Translations under genes and position numbers: made by a program
DNA from: Mastigias papua
Taxonomy: Eukaryota; Cnidaria; Scyphozoa; Rhizostomeae; Mastigiidae
Assembly (NCBI GenBank): GCA_964019165.1
Contig: OZ025268.1
Location: 8,703,517 to 8,767,516, forward strand
Direction of reading: 5' to 3'
Length of the DNA: 64,000 nt
In this document: one piece after another, positions 23,091 through 59,500 of the stretch
How the letters are laid out: each line of letters begins with the position of its first letter
Position numbering within the stretch: position 1 is the first letter of the stretch
Notes under the pieces: model-generated
Told to the model about the DNA's origin: nothing
Databases searched by the model: none
What the model saw: only the letters and a program-made list of their open reading frames with translations

Positions 23091-24894
23091 TTACTTCTAT
23101 TATTCAATAGGATTTGGGCAGCATTAATTCATGTTCATCAAAGAGCTGCTTTGTTATTCATCGTACCACGAAAGTAACGTCCGCCATTAAACCATCGCGA
23201 GCGACAGCTTTCAAGGATCACACAGCTTTGTTATTATTAAAATTATGTTATTGAAAAAAAAGCTTGCAGTGTTCCGAGTTCATATTGAAACAGCATCCAA
23301 GCAGTACTTTACATATTACCTATGCTAAAGTTAATTGCGCTTGTTCTGACTCTAATGGCCGTTCCAGTCAATTGTCCTGCGCGTGCTATACCTCTTCTTC
23401 AGGAGACTGGCTTGAGAGCTTCTCTATCTACAGTTTCCGTGCAAGCATAAGACAGCAAATTGATAGGAAGCAAACAGTTCTAATGCATTAAGTATCTAAT
23501 GATCAATGAACACGGATTAAATTCAGTATCAGTGCATCTCTTCTCTTTTGCATCATACAAAAGCAGGGCAAGAAGCTAAAAGTTGACAGCAATTTTGTCA
23601 AGGATTTCTTTATTTTTATAACTTTGGCATGCAGGTGAAAGTGACTTAAGGCGAGTCTACTTGCAATGCACACTGACTTGTAAGTTATGATGAGGTTTAT
23701 TTGTCTTCTTCACATTTTCCCATATTCTTTGTAAATTAAGATGAAAGCATGATTTGATTTAACTTGTTCCTCACATTAACTTTTATCATTGCAAGGGCCG
23801 TGCATTGGCTTTGAAAGTGAGGGGGGCCAGGCGAAATTCATACAAAGCACATATTTCACTTACTATGCGTTATGCAGTACTCTGCAAAGTAGTGAATTGC
23901 TTTACGGCCCACATTTCATGGAATGTGGGAACAAGAAAGAATGAGAGTATGGGAGGCGAAGCCCCAGGGAAATTTCTAGTGCCACAATTGCTTTGAATAT
24001 ACAGGAAAGGGCTTTAATGACTGTAGGGTTACGCCCATTCTAGATATAACAAAGCAGATAAGATCATTGATAGGCGTGTGAGAAGCTTTAATAGTATATA
24101 GGAAATTTTTGGAAGAACCTAACTTAACGCATTCTCAAAAATTAAGGATATGTAGTGTTGTTGAGTGTCCACTTTCTTTTCACGAAAGTTCATTTCCATA
24201 CGTGATACACTTATTCCACAAAACTGTAAAGAACAAAATAATGTGCCACGAATAATGACACAAATTTCACAAACAATAGGAGTTAATGTACACTTCAAGT
24301 AATTAGTCAAGAAAGTCACAAACAACAAAAATCACTAGAAGATACCGTAATGTTACTCTTTGTGGAAACCTGTAGAAATAGTTTGAGAGTAAAGGAAATA
24401 AAAAAACAATTTACAGCAACCAATACACAGTTTCCAAAATACATATATTCCAAACTGTAAAACTTCGTCTCTGAAAATGGCCCTCGTTGAGCCCCCCTGT
24501 TGTGCAGCCCCTGCATTCGGTCCATTGAACAGCAGGATTCTTTGTAATGTCACCCGTTAATACACAATGTTTTTAGTTTGAGCCTAAGAATTTTGTTAAA
24601 TTGCTCCTAACGTTAAGTGATTTTGAGCATTAATACTCGTATAGACTGCATTCTTATGATGAAAAATGTGTAGCTGACACTCCCCAACGCGTTGCTAAGC
24701 CGCATTATAGGGTAATGACTCAGACACCCGATAAGTGAGGTCCACACTTGTTTGTTCTCTAAAGAAAACTGAAATACGCAAAATAATCTAAGCCTTGATT
24801 AGACTTGAGCCTTACATTGTTCTTAAGTTATTCTTAACTCTTAAGTTATTCTTAAGTTTCAGCGATTTCATCTTTGATATTCTTATGGACTATA
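23091..24894. other. Spacer, probably decayed repeats
   Basis: No gene recognised. At 24,536 the segment GGATTCTTTGTAATGTCACC resembles 22,113-22,135 of the pogo-like element, so part of this stretch is likely another remnant. The remaining short frames have no recognised similarity. Confidence 0.35.
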
Positions 24895-25975
24895 TTGTTA
24901 TAATGTGAAAAATGAAGTGGAATATATATCGAACTGGATGAGAATAAACCAATTTAGTTTGAATGCAAGCAAGAGTGAATTTATGGTTGTAGGCCACAGA
25001 AGAAAATTAAACAGGGTAGGCAATGAAATACCAAATCTTGTCCTCAATAATGAAGTTATCAAAAGGGTAGAGAAGATAAAATATTTGGGGATTAACATCG
25101 ATGAAGGCCTTAACTAGGAAGAGCAATATAAAACTGCCAAGAACAAGCTCAAAGGAGGTATAAGCTCCTTGAGAAAGTTGAAAGACATCCTTCTTCAAAG
25201 AAAGCTAGAACAAGCTGAAATTAGAAATGCTAAGACTGCAGCGGAACTGTATATTGTAAAAATTTTAATCAGCTTTCATTTATGATCCAGTAATTTAGTT
25301 TGTAGCGGCCAGGTGAAGAGCCACCCTGTGGAGATACTGGCCTTGATTTCATTATTATTATTATTATTATTACAAGTGTACAAAACCCTCTTTGAAAGCC
25401 ATCTTCACTATGGTGATAATGTTTGGCATGCTCTTTCCAACACCAAACTATTCAAATTGCAGAGATTACAAATAAGGCAAGGAAGCTAATAGAAAATGCC
25501 AAATATAAAGATGGGTGGAACTGTAATTGGCTGGATGTAAAGTCGTTAATAGTCTTCGATCAAGGAGTCATGACTTATAAAATACTACATGGTCTATGTC
25601 CTGACAATCTTTGCCATAAATTTGTTGAAGGATCCATGGTTTCTGAGTATAAAACGAGAAATCATAGAGATTTGCAAATTCCCAAAGCTAGGTTAGAGTA
25701 TGCAAAGAGAAATTGTTGCTTCTCGGGTGTCAAAAATTGAAATGACATTCTTGGCAACATCCGAGAACAAGAGCCACTCGCTCGTTTCAAAAAGAGATTT
25801 AGAAAGTACCTTCGGAACCTGCAAGACCCAAACACGACCCCTTGTTAGAGCAGCAATTTTACTCTATTTACCTTTCTTTTTCTTAATTATTGTAACTACA
25901 TTTTCTTTTTCCTTTTTGAACTTGCTGAAAGGGTATGTACGTGTTAAAATATTAATTGAAATAAAAAAAAAATGA
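24895..25975 (+). pseudogene. LINE 3' half (RT thumb/C-terminal region), interrupted
   Basis: Reads ISNWMRINQFSLNASKSEFM, IKYLGINIDEGLN, KLKDILLQRKLEQ, then after an insertion YKTLFESHLHYGDNVW, WNCNWLDVKSLIVFDQG and ILHGLCPDNLCHKFVEGS. These are standard downstream-of-YADD segments of non-LTR reverse transcriptases (Jockey/CR1/L2-like group). Stops after INIDEGLN and near 25,738 together with frame shifts make it a pseudogene. It ends in an A-rich tract near 25,960-25,990. Confidence 0.8.
25215..25371. mobile_element. SINE-like insertion nested in the LINE
   Basis: 157 bp that split the LINE between KLEQ and VYKTLFE. It is flanked by ACAAG at 25,210-25,214 and 25,372-25,376, a probable 5-bp target duplication. 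The inserted sequence carries GCCAGGTGAAGAGCCACCCT and ends in an (ATT)n tail, as expected for a short retroposon on the plus strand. No tRNA-like promoter was recognised, so it may instead be a truncated LINE 3' end. Confidence 0.65.
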
Positions 25976-25989
25976 AATGAATAATAAAA

Positions 25990-26600
25990 AAGAGTGTATA
26001 CGGCCTTTTGTAGTTAGCAAAACTGTATCAAAAGTTAAATAATCTTATTCGTTTTACAAACGAACTCTTCACTCTTCAGTATCAAAGTTGCCTGCTTGTT
26101 GATCTTCGTCATTTCTGACATACAGCGGTGGGTGTGCCTCACAGTAACTATTAGATTGTTGTCAGTATCCAGTCGGATTTTCATAAGCTTTTAACATACT
26201 TCTCTTATTCCCTAACACTTGGAAAGCGCAGGGAATTCCATGACGTATGCACCACCTCGGTTTATAGCTTTTCTAACACTCCTCACATCTACTTTGCATC
26301 ATGTTTTTGTTAGAAAATGAAAGATAATCCTTGTTCCTTGCTTTGTGCTTTAAGTGCCTTGGTATATGGCTAAATTCTGCTCTCCTCTCACAACTGCAAC
26401 TGCGTTTTGTCTTACTTATTTATCGTCTTATCCTGTAACTTCATGACTTCGCTAATCTCGGCTTTCCAAACGTCATCATACTCATGGTAACCCCTCAATG
26501 ATGATTAAAGCAAACAGTTGCTCAGAAAGTTTTGCTTAGAAAGTTGGCATCAATTGCTGTGAACCCCAATATTTGACCATTCTGGGCTAATACGGCCACC
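25990..26600 (-). mobile_element. Second decayed copy of the HIRAN-bearing pogo-like element
   Basis: Shares patches in the same order with 22,180-22,700, for example TTTTTGTTAGAAAATG followed by AGATAATCCTTG, and ATACGGCC motifs near both limits. Frames are broken by many stops. It begins immediately after the A-rich end of the LINE pseudogene. Confidence 0.45.
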
Positions 26601-26864
26601 CCCTATTGCCATGTTCTATATCCCTGCCGAATGTCGTCAGAATTCATTTCAACAGCTAAATGTAAACTTGTGGACTTCGAACAATTTATCTTCTAGTTGT
26701 ACCTTGATTTTATGACTCCGGGAAATTTCTGGAGTTTTTGTCTGCTTGAGAGCAGAAGCATTCTTCCAGCACGGGGTCACTATTTCGTATCGCGAAAATT
26801 TGTAGACTGTCCAACCTTCTCAGCTTGTCAAAGTGGGACACCTTTCGAGACTTAAAAAGTTTCA

Positions 26865-27330
26865 CTATCCTTGAAGTGGTATACGTGCACAAAAAGAATC
26901 TATTACAATATCATAAAATTCATCTGATTCAATATAATTGCTGTATGAACCATAACCGTCGTTGTATTGCATGTCTGCTGATTTGTTTATTTTAAACATG
27001 GCCTTTGGTGGCTTAAAACTAAAACAATCTTCATTTACGTTCAGTTTCAACGCCAGTAAACATGCCACAGTAGTTAAGGTGACTTCTGTTTCCTGCATCA
27101 ATTTTTCGGACTTTAGAAAAACATCTTTCATTGTCATCATTTCTGGCTGGCAGTGCCAGAAGTGAACGTATAAGCACAAAAGTAAGTAGACAAGCTGGTT
27201 GGTATCAACAGTGCCAATCTCGCTGATTTGAAGTCCAGAACTCATCAACATCTATACCAGTAGTAGCAATTGGCAGACTGGTCATCTGAAAGTCAAGTGC
27301 CCCAGTTCTTAGAGCGTCCAAATAGTCACC
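26865..27330 (-). pseudogene. hAT-type transposase C-terminal fragment
   Basis: Minus-strand frames read FLKSEKLMQETEVTLTTVAC, LLALKLNVNEDCFSFKPPK, and in a shifted frame LALPARNDDNERCFSKVRKI. The LALPxxNxxxERxFSKVRxI motif followed by LLALKLN and CFxFKP is the hAT dimerisation region as seen in ZBED-like hAT families. Overlap of the two frames indicates a frameshift. No N-terminal part is visible. Confidence 0.65.
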
Positions 27331-27863
27331 TAACTCTAACTTGTTTTTTTATGTTGATGACCGTCCCTATAGCTTTTCGTGAAAGTAGTTTGTATGAACG
27401 ACAAGAAGTGCCTAAAGCGGGATAAAATGCATCCCGAATAAGATTAATGCGGGACGCGGGGCAATCTTTCTGAAGGCGGGACTGTCTCGCTCAAAGCGGG
27501 ACGGTTGGACAGTCTGAATTTGTGTTCATAGACATGCCACTTGAATAGACCTGACGACGAATAAGAAATGAATTGAGCACTATACACAACACTCCAACGT
27601 TTTAGAAGGGGATGGCTATGAAAAATTTCCGCTCCTACACTATTATTTGCAAAATAGCCGCACCCAAACTCGAGCTCTGGATCCCCCTAGATTCTGTTGG
27701 TGGCTGTATTTTACCAGGACAGGGTTCGACCACATTCAACTATGGTTCCACTCATATATTCAGGTTTTCATACAAACAACAAGAACAACAACAACATGAC
27801 AACAACAACATCTTAGAAAGGAAAATATAGGAAGATAACCTGTGAAGATACAGTGATAACACC
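27331..27863. other. Region upstream of VPS16
   Basis: Contains four short repeats of a GCGGGAC motif (27,417-27,503) and an AACAAC-rich stretch (27,775-27,810). The VPS16 promoter must lie in this area, but I can identify no TATA box or other definite element. ACACCATGG gives a reasonable start-codon context. Confidence 0.4.
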
Positions 27864-52418
<24,555 letters not shown>

Positions 52419-53815
52419 ACATTTATTGATTTCTTTATGATTGCAGGCATTATATTATTTGTGTAATCTAGCCTTTGATTGGTAATTAGCTAGTAATCTA
52501 AATGAAGGATTTCTATGAATAAGGCTACCAGTTGTAGAATTTTACAGAACTGTTAGTGTCAATCTTAATAGAAGTGTAATCAAAGTATTCTCGTTCCACT
52601 TCGATTCCGATGGATTAACAACAGGATGATACATGTACTGGGCCGCTACTGCTGTGGAACGCAAACTTTGCTTCAGTATAACTTAGGAGAAGAGCAGTAA
52701 ACTCACATGGCCACTTTGGTGGTCAGCAAATATCATAAAAATATGCTAGTACTTCAGTAAGTTGTTAAGAATAGTATTTTGTTTTAATCTCGCAATATCC
52801 AGCGAGTGTTGTGACGAAGTGGCGGTATCACTAGTTCAGATACAAGTGAGCAATGCAACCAAGATACAATGTATACACAATTCCACAACTCTATTAGGAA
52901 CCTGATGACCTTTGCTGAATGCATTAATAGTTTGAAGAATATTAGGAGTACTTTGGAATTTTACTCATGCGCTAATGATAAAAGAGTCGATCATGATATC
53001 CAGCGCCTATCTCCGTTGTGTGAAATGTCAGGTAATATTTTCAATGTAACATCAATGACGCAATGTTATGCCAACAGGCTCTTGACAGTTGCTAACAACA
53101 AAATTATCTTCTGTTTCATTACTCTTCTCTCAATATTTGATCGATTTTATCAGTTGAAAGTATCAGATAAGTTAGCTTTTGATTCAAATTCAAATATGTG
53201 ATATATTGCCTAAGATTAGGAATTAAGCAACTGCGGATACACGTTTTTATTAGAATATTGTTTATCAGACAGTAGTGTTCCAATACGTAAAAAGTGTAGA
53301 AAATTCAATACTGGACTTTTGAAACCAAAGAAAGTCTGTTATGCATTTCCAATATACCATTTTTCACGCAATTTCGTCCTTTTTGCTTAATTCGTATCGG
53401 TTTCCCGTGTTTACCTGTGTATTCCTGTGTTATACTTGTGTAGTAGTGCCTGTGTACTTTTGTAACACAGCAGTGATACACTATCTCAAATATTCTTGCC
53501 AAGAAAGTCTTAAGAAAGTTTTAGTGCTGAAATCATGAAAAACCTAGTAAGTTCATATATTGGGCCTCTGATAAAAACTATGCATCTTGCTGTTACTTTT
53601 TTACTTTTTTATTTTTTTGAAGATGGACTTGTTATTTGGGGCCAAATTTTTGCATTTTCTACCAATTTGAACACTTGATTGTATATGAAAATTTTCTAAG
53701 CACTCCCTTTTCAAGTGCATCTTTCATTTTCGAGGAAAGAAGACTTTTTGCAGGCTCTGAAACTTTTAAGATTTTATTCGTGGTTACGCATCTATTCACA
53801 ACGTCTTCTACAACA
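52419..53815. other. Region downstream of VPS16 without a recognised gene
   Basis: The VPS16 3' untranslated region must start here, but no convincing AATAAA close to the stop was identified. A plus-strand frame at 52,869-53,201 (110 codons, starting MYTQFHNSIRNLM) has a normal amino-acid mix but is not recognised; it might be transposon-derived or chance. Confidence 0.35.
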
Positions 53816-54490
53816 GAAAAATCTGTTGGTACTACAGAACTTCACTATAGTACGAAAAAGCGGGAACATTCTTTTAGCATACTGAAAGCAGTTTTCGTCC
53901 GACACTCGTCAGAGTATGAAACGTCGGATAACTACCGAAAGGTGAACCGAAATATATAGCCAGATGCGGGTACACGTGATATGATGAATAATGTGTCTAT
54001 TTGGCCCTATGATTGGCCAATTAGCACCTATTCGCCATTGTCAACTTGAAGAGTCCAAGTGAGAAAATGAACTCTTTTTGTTTACACAAGACTGGGTTTT
54101 GAGTCTTATTGCAAACTGATTCCAAAACACTTGAATGAAAGGAAGATCTTGCTTGCCCAATGATCCGAAAATTATCGTCTGTATATGTTTTGGCGCATTC
54201 TGGATTTGTAATAAGATGTTGTCGTTTGGCCGAATCACAAGTAATTTTGGGATTATTGTTTTTGCACATCCGAGGTGGCTGTTCTCCTACTATTTTGTTT
54301 TTCTTCCTGATGCTCTTGGGAACATGTTGGTTTATTCTGTCCGCCAGTCTTGTGTACACAGAAAGAGTTCATTTTGTCACTTGAACTCTTCAAGTAAACA
54401 ATGGTGAATAGTTGCTAATTGGCCAATCATAGGGCCAAATAGACGCATTATTCGTCATATCACGTGTACCCGCATCTGGCTATATATGCT
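53815..54490. repeat. Foldback of R1 repeat: two inverted arms (copy 3)
   Basis: A full-length R1 copy on the plus strand starts near 53,820. Its segment 53,952-54,095 recurs in inverted orientation at 54,345-54,487 with high identity (shared blocks include CCAGATGCGGGTACACGTGA and ATGATTGGCCAATTAGCA). The arms are about 143 bp and the spacer about 250 bp. Single-stranded, this could form a long hairpin. Whether it is one mobile unit or two head-to-head insertions is open. Confidence 0.75.
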
Positions 54491-54984
54491 TCTTCTATAA
54501 TTCCTAAAATATTCGTATGCTTGATATATATCTAGAGTCATTATATTCCGTTTGATGATCAAACACTTTGAGAAATTATATGCGCAGTGCACTTTTCTGA
54601 GCCAATTGACAGAAGGTAGTAAGTAGTAAAATTCAAAATAACAGGTAGAGTATATGTAAAGATCAGTAAATATTAAGCCAGTAGAACCTGCTTCTGCCCT
54701 GTACACCTGTGTATCAAGCTCCTTGCTATGAAATCTATCATATAATTCGTGCGCGAAATGTAGCAATTATTCTGAGCTTCTTGAAAAGGAGTATCAACGT
54801 AACTCTACCCCTTAAGAATAAATGTGTGTTACTTAAGGATCTTTCAGTTTTTTGTTCCATACTAAGCGCCATATCATTACAAATACTTCGTCTAGGAATC
54901 TATTGATGTTCTTCGCACGTTTACAGCTAAGAAACATTTTCCCTTTTCAACGAGTTTGTATTACAGTTATTTGTAGATAGTATG

Positions 54985-55400
54985 TCCCAAGTGGCCAAGT
55001 GGTTAAGGCGAGTGGCCAAGTGGTTAGGGCGAGTGGCCAAGTAGTTAGGGCGAGTGGCCAAGTGTTTAGGGCGAGTGACCAAATGGTTAGGGCGCTTGAC
55101 TGCTGAGCGAAACATCGATGGTTCGAACGGAACCCTCGGATAGCAGTTGGGATGCTCGCTCACTGTCAACCTAGCAGCAAATGGGTACCTGGTGGCAACA
55201 CTTGGGGGAAGCTAAAGGCGGCGAGAAAAGGAACTGGCCACCCTACCTCACTATTCCGACGACTCAAGATATGTGTCCCACTAACAGGCACTCTTCCAAA
55301 GTACGGAATCGTACATGGGACTCAAATGACTTTTGTAAGATTTTGGATCACAGAAGCAATCTGCTTACTTTTACCCTAGATGAACGTAGTTTTGTAACTA
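54985..55400 (+). mobile_element. tRNA-derived SINE (family S1) with amplified A-box unit
   Basis: Begins with five tandem copies of a roughly 20-bp unit, GAGTGGCCAAGTGGTTAGGG (54,987-55,095), the last two slightly varied. Then follow GCGCTTGACTGCTGAGCG and the B-box GGTTCGAAC at about 55,122. The unit is the A-box/D-arm portion of the tRNA-like head. The body (ACCCTCGGAT, GCTCGCTCACTGTC, GGAACTGGCCACCCT, ACATGGGACTCAAAT) matches the copy at 9,550-9,815. No CCA-ready acceptor stem is seen, so it is a SINE rather than a tRNA gene. Confidence 0.8.
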
Positions 55401-55604
55401 GAAACAAACCTATAGAGAAATGCATAGGGAAGAATGTAGGAATGATGCCGAAGTGAGGGCAAACTGGCCAATTCATGGGCCCCTTTCCATATATTGAACT
55501 GGCCGATTTCGGTATGCCTTAGCGCTACAAACTTTACTAAACAACTAAGAAACATATACAACCTTCCAACGGCAGTGACAAGTGAGCTCCTATTCATCAA
55601 TTCA

Positions 55605-56515
55605 CCTAGGCTATAACTTCAATTTTTTGATCTTGTTATAAGTCTACTTATTTTCACTATGGCTTGAAAAAGAGCAAGCGTTCTTTGAGCATTTGCGTTT
55701 GAGCTACCGACACTCGTCAGAGTATGAAACGTAGGACAACGACGGAATGTTTGCCTGACATATATAGCCAGTAGCAGATAGATTCAGATGATATGAAGAA
55801 AAATGGTCTAGTCCGCCCTGTGATTTTCGAATGGGCACCTATGCACCGTATGGTAGCCTCATCGTACTCGTCTTACCAAGGTTATCTATACGTAGTTTTT
55901 GACTGCATGTTGATCAACTGACAAATCATTTCATTTTCCACAATTTCCCATTCAATCTTCAACTCAGTTTCATCACCTTCCACGTACAACCGTCTTACAT
56001 GTTTCCTAGCATTAAGTATTTTTTTTGTCGATTTCAATCGGCAATCAAAGCCCTTACAGTTACATTTTAGTAATTTTTGTTACGCTACCACGGCTATAGC
56101 CTTACTTTTCGGCTAAACCTGGCAAGTTTTCGTCACTATTCAGTAAGCATCCAGAATCGTTCAGTTTACATTTTCGTAACTTTTAGGTAAAGTTCAAAGG
56201 CTATAGCTTCAATTTTTGGCCAACATTATCTCATTTTCATCACTTATCAATCTGTCATTAATATTGTCAATATCAACTTGGGTCATTTCTGGGCAAAATG
56301 CCAAGGCTACAACCTTAATTTTTCAACAATTCACTTACTTTCATAATTTCCCATAGGCCACTTTCAATGACTCAACTTCAGTTTGGGTCATTTTTGACCA
56401 CACTTACCAAGGCTATAGCCTAACCTATTCGCCACACTTCACTTATTATCATAATTTCTCAAAGTGCAATTTGACTCAATCAATTTCAATGTAGGTCAAC
56501 TTTCGGCGACAATAC
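55605..56515 (+). repeat. Degenerate left edge of the 107-bp satellite
   Basis: Diverged monomers mark themselves by remnants of AAGGCTATAGCCTT at about 55,605, 56,091, 56,198, 56,301 and 56,408, with spacing of about 105-107 bp in the last four. Similarity to the core consensus rises towards the right. An R1 repeat copy (55,666-55,865) interrupts the oldest part. Confidence 0.8.
55666..55865 (+). repeat. Dispersed repeat family R1, copy 4, inside degenerate satellite
   Basis: Contains CGACACTCGTCAGAGTATGA followed by AACGTAGGACAACGACGG, then ATATATAGCCAGTAGCAGAT and GGGCACCTATGCACC. It is the most diverged of the copies in the 3' half of the window. Satellite-like sequence lies on both sides. 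Confidence 0.7.
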
Positions 56516-59500
56516 CAAGGCTATAGCCTTACTTTTTGGCCAGAAATCGCCCATTTTCATCACTTTTCAATGTTCAATCAAAATCAATCAATTTCAAATT
56601 TGGTCACTTTTCACCAAAATACCAAGGCTATAGCCTTACTTTTTGGCCAAAAATCGCTCATTTTCATCACTTTTCAATGTTCAATCAAAATCAATCAATT
56701 TCAAATTTGGTCATTTTTCACCAAAATACCAAGGCTATAGCCTTACTTTTTGGCCAAAAATCGCTCATTTTCATCACTTTTCAATGTTCAATCAAAATCA
56801 ATCAATTTCAAATTTGGTCATTTTTCACCAAAATACCAAGGCTATAGCCTTACTTTTTGGCCAAAAATCGCTCATTTTCATCACTTTTCAATGTTCAATC
56901 AAAATCAATCAATTTCAAATTTGGTCATTTTTCACCAAAATACCAAGGCTATAGCCTTACTTTTTGGCCAAAAATCGCTCATTTTCATCACTTTTCAATG
57001 TTCAATCAAAATCAATCAATTTCAAATTTGGTCATTTTTCACCAAAATACCAAGGCTATAGCCTTACTTTTTGGCCAAAAATCGCTCATTTTCATCACTT
57101 TTCAATGTTCAATCAAAATCAATCAATTTCAAATTTGGTCATTTTTCACCAAAATACCAAGGCTATAGCCTTACTTTTTGGCCAAAAATCGCTCATTTTC
57201 ATCACTTTTCAATGTTCAATCAAAATCAATCAATTTCAAATTTGGTCATTTTTCACCAAAATACCAAGGCTATAGCCTTACTTTTTGGCCAAAAATCGCT
57301 CATTTTCATCACTTTTCAATGTTCAATCAAAATCAATCAATTTCAAATTTGGTCATTTTTCACCAAAATACCAAGGCTATAGCCTTACTTTTTGGCCAAA
57401 AATCGCTCATTTTCATCACTTTTCAATGTTCAATCAAAATCAATCAATTTCAAATTTGGTCATTTTTCACCAAAATACCAAGGCTATAGCCTTACTTTTT
57501 GGCCAAAAATCGCTCATTTTCATCACTTTTCAATGTTCAATCAAAATCAATCAATTTCAAATTTGGTCATTTTTCACCAAAATACCAAGGCTATAGCCTT
57601 ACTTTTTGGCCAAAAATCGCTCATTTTCATCACTTTTCAATGTTCAATCAAAATCAATCAATTTCAAATTTGGTCATTTTTCACCAAAATACCAAGGCTA
57701 TAGCCTTACTTTTTGGGCAAAAATCGCTCATTTTCATCACTTTTCAATGTTCAATCAAAATCAATCAATTTCAAATTTGGTCATTTTTCACCAAAATACC
57801 AAGGCTATAGCCTTACTTTTTGGCCAAAAATCGCTCATTTTCATCACTTTTCAATGTTCAATCAAAATCAATCAATTTCAAATTTGGTCATTTTTCACCA
57901 AAATACCAAGGCTATAGCCTTACTTTTTGGCCAAAAATCGCTCATTTTCATCACTTTTCAATGTTCAATCAAAATCAATCAATTTCAAATTTGGTCATTT
58001 TTCACCAAAATACCAAGGCTATAGCCTTACTTTTTGGCCAAAAATCGCTCATTTTCATCACTTTTCAATGTTCAATCAAAATCAATCAATTTCAAATTTG
58101 GTCATTTTTCACCAAAATACCAAGGCTATAGCCTTACTTTTTGGCCAAAAATCGCTCATTTTCATCACTTTTCAATGTTCAATCAAAATCAATCAATTTC
58201 AAATTTGGTCATTTTTCACCAAATTACCAAGGCTATAGCCTTACTTTTTGGCCAAAAATCGCTCATTTTCATCACTTTTCAATGTTCAATCAAAATCAAT
58301 CAATTTCAAATTTGGTCATTTTTCACCAAAATACCAAGGCTATAGCCTTACTTTTTGGCCAAAAATCGCTCATTTTCATCACTTTTCAATGTTCAATCAA
58401 AATCAATCAATTTCAAATTTGGTCATTTTTCACCAAAATACCAAGGCTATAGCCTTACTTTTTGGCCAAAAATCGCTCATTTTCATCACTTTTCAATGTT
58501 CAATCAAAATCAATCAATTTCAAATTTGGTCATTTTTCACCAAAATACCAAGGCTATAGCCTTACTTTTTGGCCAAAAATCGCTCATTTTCATCACTTTT
58601 CAATGTTCAATCAAAATCAATCAATTTCAAATTTGGTCATTTTTCACCAAAATACCAAGGCTATAGCCTTACTTTTTGGCCAAAAATCGCTCATTTTCAT
58701 CACTTTTCAATGTTCAATCACAATCAATCAATTTCAAATTTGGTCATTTTTCACCAAAATACCAAGGCTATAGCCTTACTGTTTGGCCAAAAATCGCTCA
58801 TTTTCATCACTTTTCAATGTTCAATCAAAATCAATCAATTTCAAATTTGGTCATTTGTCACCAAAATACCAAGGCTATAGCCTTACTTTTTGGCCAAAAA
58901 TCGCTCATTTTCATCACTTTTCAATGTTCATTCAAACTCAATCACTTTCAAATTTAGTCATTTTTCACCAAAATACCAAGGCTATAGCCTTACTTTTTGG
59001 CCAAAAATCGCTCATTTTCATCACTTTTCAATGTTCAATCAAAATCAATCAATTTCAAATTTGGTCATTTTTCACCAAAATACCAAGGCTATAGCCTTAC
59101 TTTTTGGCCAAAAATCGCTCATTTTTTCATCACTTTTCAATGTTCAATCAAAATCAATCAATTTCAAATTTGGTCATTTTTCACCATAATACTAAGGCTA
59201 TAGCCTTACTTTTTGGCCAAAAATCGCTCATTTTCATCACTTTTCAATGTTCAATCAAAATCAATCAATTTCAAATTTGGTCATTTTTCACCAAATTACC
59301 AAGGCTATAGCCTTACTTTTTGGCCAAAAATCGCTCATTTTCATCACTTTTCAATGTTCAATCAAAATCAATCAATTTCAAATTTGGTCATTTTTCACCA
59401 AAATACCAAGGCTATAGCCTTACTTTTTGGCCAAAAATCGCTCATTTTCATCACTTTTCAATGTTCAATCAAAATCAATCAATTTCAAATTTGGTCATTT

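Noticed and set aside
54985..55130. Functional tRNA gene or a cluster of tRNA genes
   Set aside because: Only the A-box part is repeated, there is a single B-box, no acceptor-stem pairing was found, and the downstream body recurs at 9.55-9.8 kb; this is a SINE.
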